Origin: Scortum barcoo
Taxonomy: Eukaryota; Chordata; Actinopteri; Centrarchiformes; Terapontidae
Length of the DNA: 64,000 nucleotides
Direction: 5' to 3'
Assembly: GCA_023238725.1 (NCBI GenBank)
Contig: CM041547.1
Span: 21,252,744 to 21,316,743, forward strand
Positions within the stretch are counted from its first letter, which is position 1. Every line of letters begins with the position of its first letter. A model generated the notes under the pieces. That model was given only the letters and a program-made list of their open reading frames with translations. It searched no databases and was not told where the DNA came from. Both the position numbers and the translations under genes were made by a program. Positions 61,752 to 64,000 of the stretch are shown piece by piece.

Positions 61752-64000
61752 CCCCAAGTCCAGCTCGTGTCTGGCCCCACGAGTCCAGCCCGTGTCCGGC
61801 CCCCCATTTGAGTCCAGCCAGCTGGCACCCCCATGTGTGGGCCCCCCCAAGTCCAACTGGGACCCCCCGTGTGTGGGCCCACGAGGTCCAGCTAGGTAGC
61901 ACCCCTCATGTGTCGGCCCCCCCCGAGTCCAGCCAGCCAGTGTCTGGCCCCCCGAGTTCAGCCCGTGTCCGGCCCAGCACCACCCGCTTTGTCAGCACCC
62001 CGAGTTTAGTCCATGTCTGGCACTCCAAGACCAGCCCCCGAGAGTCCCGCTTCGTGTCCGGCCCCAGTCCGGTAGCGCGTCCGGCACCTTGTCCCGAGTC
62101 CGGCCTCCAAGCCAGCCTGCGTCCAGCCCCTGAATCCAGTCCGGCGCGTGTCCGGCACCCCGAGATTCCGGCCCCCGAGTCCAGCCCGTGTCCAGGTCTG
62201 CCTCCCCTGCAGCCTGTTTCTTGGCTCCCCGTGTTCCGGCCCCCAGAGTCCATCCATTTCCGGCCCCCCGAGTCCGGCCCCCTGAGTCCAGCCCAAGTTT
62301 GGCCACTTGACTCCAACCGGTGTCCAGCCCCCCGAGTCCAGTCGGCACCTCGGCACCACCTGTTTGTCGGCACGCTGAGTTTAGTCCATGTCTGGCCCTT
62401 CAAGTCCAGCCCCAGTCCGAGTCCGGCTCGTGTCCGGTCCCCTGAGTCTGGCCGTGCCCGTGTCCAGCCCCCAGAGTCCAGCCCGTGTCTGGCTCCCCGT
62501 GTTCCGGCTCCCTGTGTTCCCGAGTCCATCCGGCCCCCCATCCGTCCTTAAGTCCAGTCGGCATCCCCCGTGTGGCAGGCCCCATGGGGACCCCCAGAGT
62601 CCAGCTTGCACCCCTCATGTGTCGGCCCCCCGAGTCCAGCCAGTGTCTGGCCCCCCGAGTTCAGCCCGTGACCGGCCCCCCCGAGTCCAGCCCCACAAGT
62701 CCAGCCGGCAACACCCGTTGGTCAGCACCCCGAGTTTAGTCCTCCTCACACGGCCCCCCGTGTGAGCCCCCCCCAAATTTGTCAGGCCCCCTGTGTCAGA
62801 CTCCCAGTGTCAGGCCCCCCCCCCCGGTGTCAGGCCCCCGTGTGTCAGACTCGCCCCCCCAGTGTCAGGCCCCCCCTGTCAGTGTCAGACTCGCAGTGGC
62901 CAGTGTCAGGCACCCCGTGTGTCAGACTCGCAGTGTCAGGCACCCAGTGTCAGGCCCCGTGTAAGTAAGGCCCTCTGTGTCAGGCTCCCAATGTCACCCC
63001 CATGTGTGGGCACCCCAAGTCCAGTTAGCAACCCCCATGTTTCGGCACCCCGAGTCCAGCCCGTGTTCGGCCCTCCGAATCTGGCCCCCCGAGTCCAGCC
63101 CAAGTCCGGCTCCCTGGGTCCAGCCGCCATCCCCTGTGTGGTGGTCCCCCCAAGTCCAGCCCGTGTCCGGCCCCCCCGAGTCCAGCTTTTATTGGCACCC
63201 CCCCATGTGTGGGCCCCCAGGTCCAACCGGCATCCTCCGTGTGTGGGCCCCCCGAGTCCAGCTAGCAGCACCCCTCATGTGTCGGCCCCCCTTTGAGTCC
63301 AGTCCAGCCAGTGTCTGGCCCCCCGAGTTCAGCCCCATGTCCGCCAGCCAGCACTTCCCGTTTGTCAGCACCCCAGAGTTTAGTCCATGTCTGGCACTCC
63401 AAGACCAGCCCCCCTGAGTCCAGTGTGTGTCCGGTACCCCGATTCCGGCCCCCCGAGTCCGGCCCCCAGTGTCAGGCCCCAGTGTCAGGCTCCCAGTGTC
63501 AGGCCCCCTGTGTCAGGCTTCCAGTGTCAGGCTCCAAGTGTCAGATCCCTCGTGTCAGACCCCTCGTGTCAGGCCCCCAGTGTCAGGCTCCCAATGTCAG
63601 GCACCCCATGTGTCAGACTCCCCATGTCAGGCACCCTGTGTGTCAAGGCCCCCGTGGGAGGCCACCCGTGTCAGGCCCCTTGTGTCAGACCCCTTGTGTC
63701 AGACTTGCAGTGTTATGCACCCTGTGTCAGGCCCCCATGTCAGGCTCCCCCTGTCAGGCTCCCCTTTCAGGTCCCCCAGGTGTCAGGCCCCTGGTGTCAG
63801 ACCTCCCATGTAAGACGCCATGTGACCGGCCCCCCGAGTCCAGCTCCCCTAAGTTCAACCCATTGTGTTGGCCCATTTGGCCCCCTGAGTCCAGCTGGCA
63901 CCCCCCGTGTGTGTGGGTCCCCCGAGTCCAGCTAGCACCCCTCATGTGTCGGCCCCCCGAGTCCCCAGAGTCCAGCCAGTGTCTGGCCCCCCGAGTTCAG
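61752..64000. repeat. C-rich minisatellite, mirror of about 11229-13540, runs off the window
   Basis: Inverse orientation of the 9515-13540 array with the same alternation of the two unit types and the same higher-order segment around TAGTCCATGTCTGGCACTCC. The window ends inside it. Order matches the left array only approximately. Confidence 0.9.

Overview
This window looks like vertebrate nuclear DNA, most likely from a ray-finned fish. The AT-rich intergenic DNA is full of degenerate non-LTR retrotransposons (an RTE/Rex-like element with a GATGGATGG tail, and L2/Rex1-like 3' ends), Ty3/Gypsy-like LTR pieces, (AAT)n microsatellites and very G-rich minisatellites. I see no bacterial operons, CRISPR, rRNA or tRNA. 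I recognise no conserved host gene. The fish call is an inference from repeat types.

Layout. The window is a nested set of duplications around a 500-N scaffold gap (30567-31066). The left arm (about 11229-30566) and right arm (about 46046-64000) are inverted copies of each other. Bases 1-5935 are a direct copy of about 17250-22960, offset about 17.27 kb. Bases 31100-40800 are a direct copy of about 45760-54900, offset 14.1-14.7 kb. Within an arm the amplified unit is itself partly palindromic: one block (e.g. 800-2000) occurs at both ends of the unit in opposite orientation. Shared variants pair 1-5935 with 36-41 kb, and 17-23 kb with 50-58 kb, as two separate lineages.

Gene content. The most interesting content is a family of short intronless reading frames of 65-97 codons, here called the RAE family because most end in Arg-Ala-Glu. 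Three subtypes recur. S1 has 68 codons and is intact at 13697, 17147, 30320, 31432 and 57936. S3 has 65 codons at 2857, 20129 and 54979. S4 has 80-97 codons at 4644, 39007 and 53135. There are also frameshifted copies and chimeric half copies. S3 and S4 differ strongly as proteins, yet each lies downstream of the same 114-bp segment, which is identical between them and carries a perfect ETS/GABPA-type site; S3 adds a TATAAAAG box. I do not recognise the protein. Expression and function are unproven.

Repeats by region: RAE unit 1 (1-5.9 kb); unique or diverged DNA with an LTR-like GC-rich piece (5.9-9.5 kb); 4-kb G-rich minisatellite (9.5-13.5 kb); S1 plus RTE reverse-transcriptase fragment plus second minisatellite (13.5-17 kb); RAE unit 2 and its inverted, scrambled tail (17-26.8 kb); AT-rich block with (AAT)n (26.8-30 kb); S1 and gap; third minisatellite and inverted AT-rich block (31-35.5 kb); RAE unit 3 (36-41 kb); RTE endonuclease fragment and LTR (41.5-45.7 kb); second copy of the block (45.8-50 kb); RAE unit 4 (50-58 kb); minisatellite, RTE, S1 and minisatellite in mirror order (58.3-64 kb). 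Many copies differ by short 1-5 bp tandem duplications, and 23.8-26.8 kb looks shuffled, so assembly or consensus error must be considered throughout.
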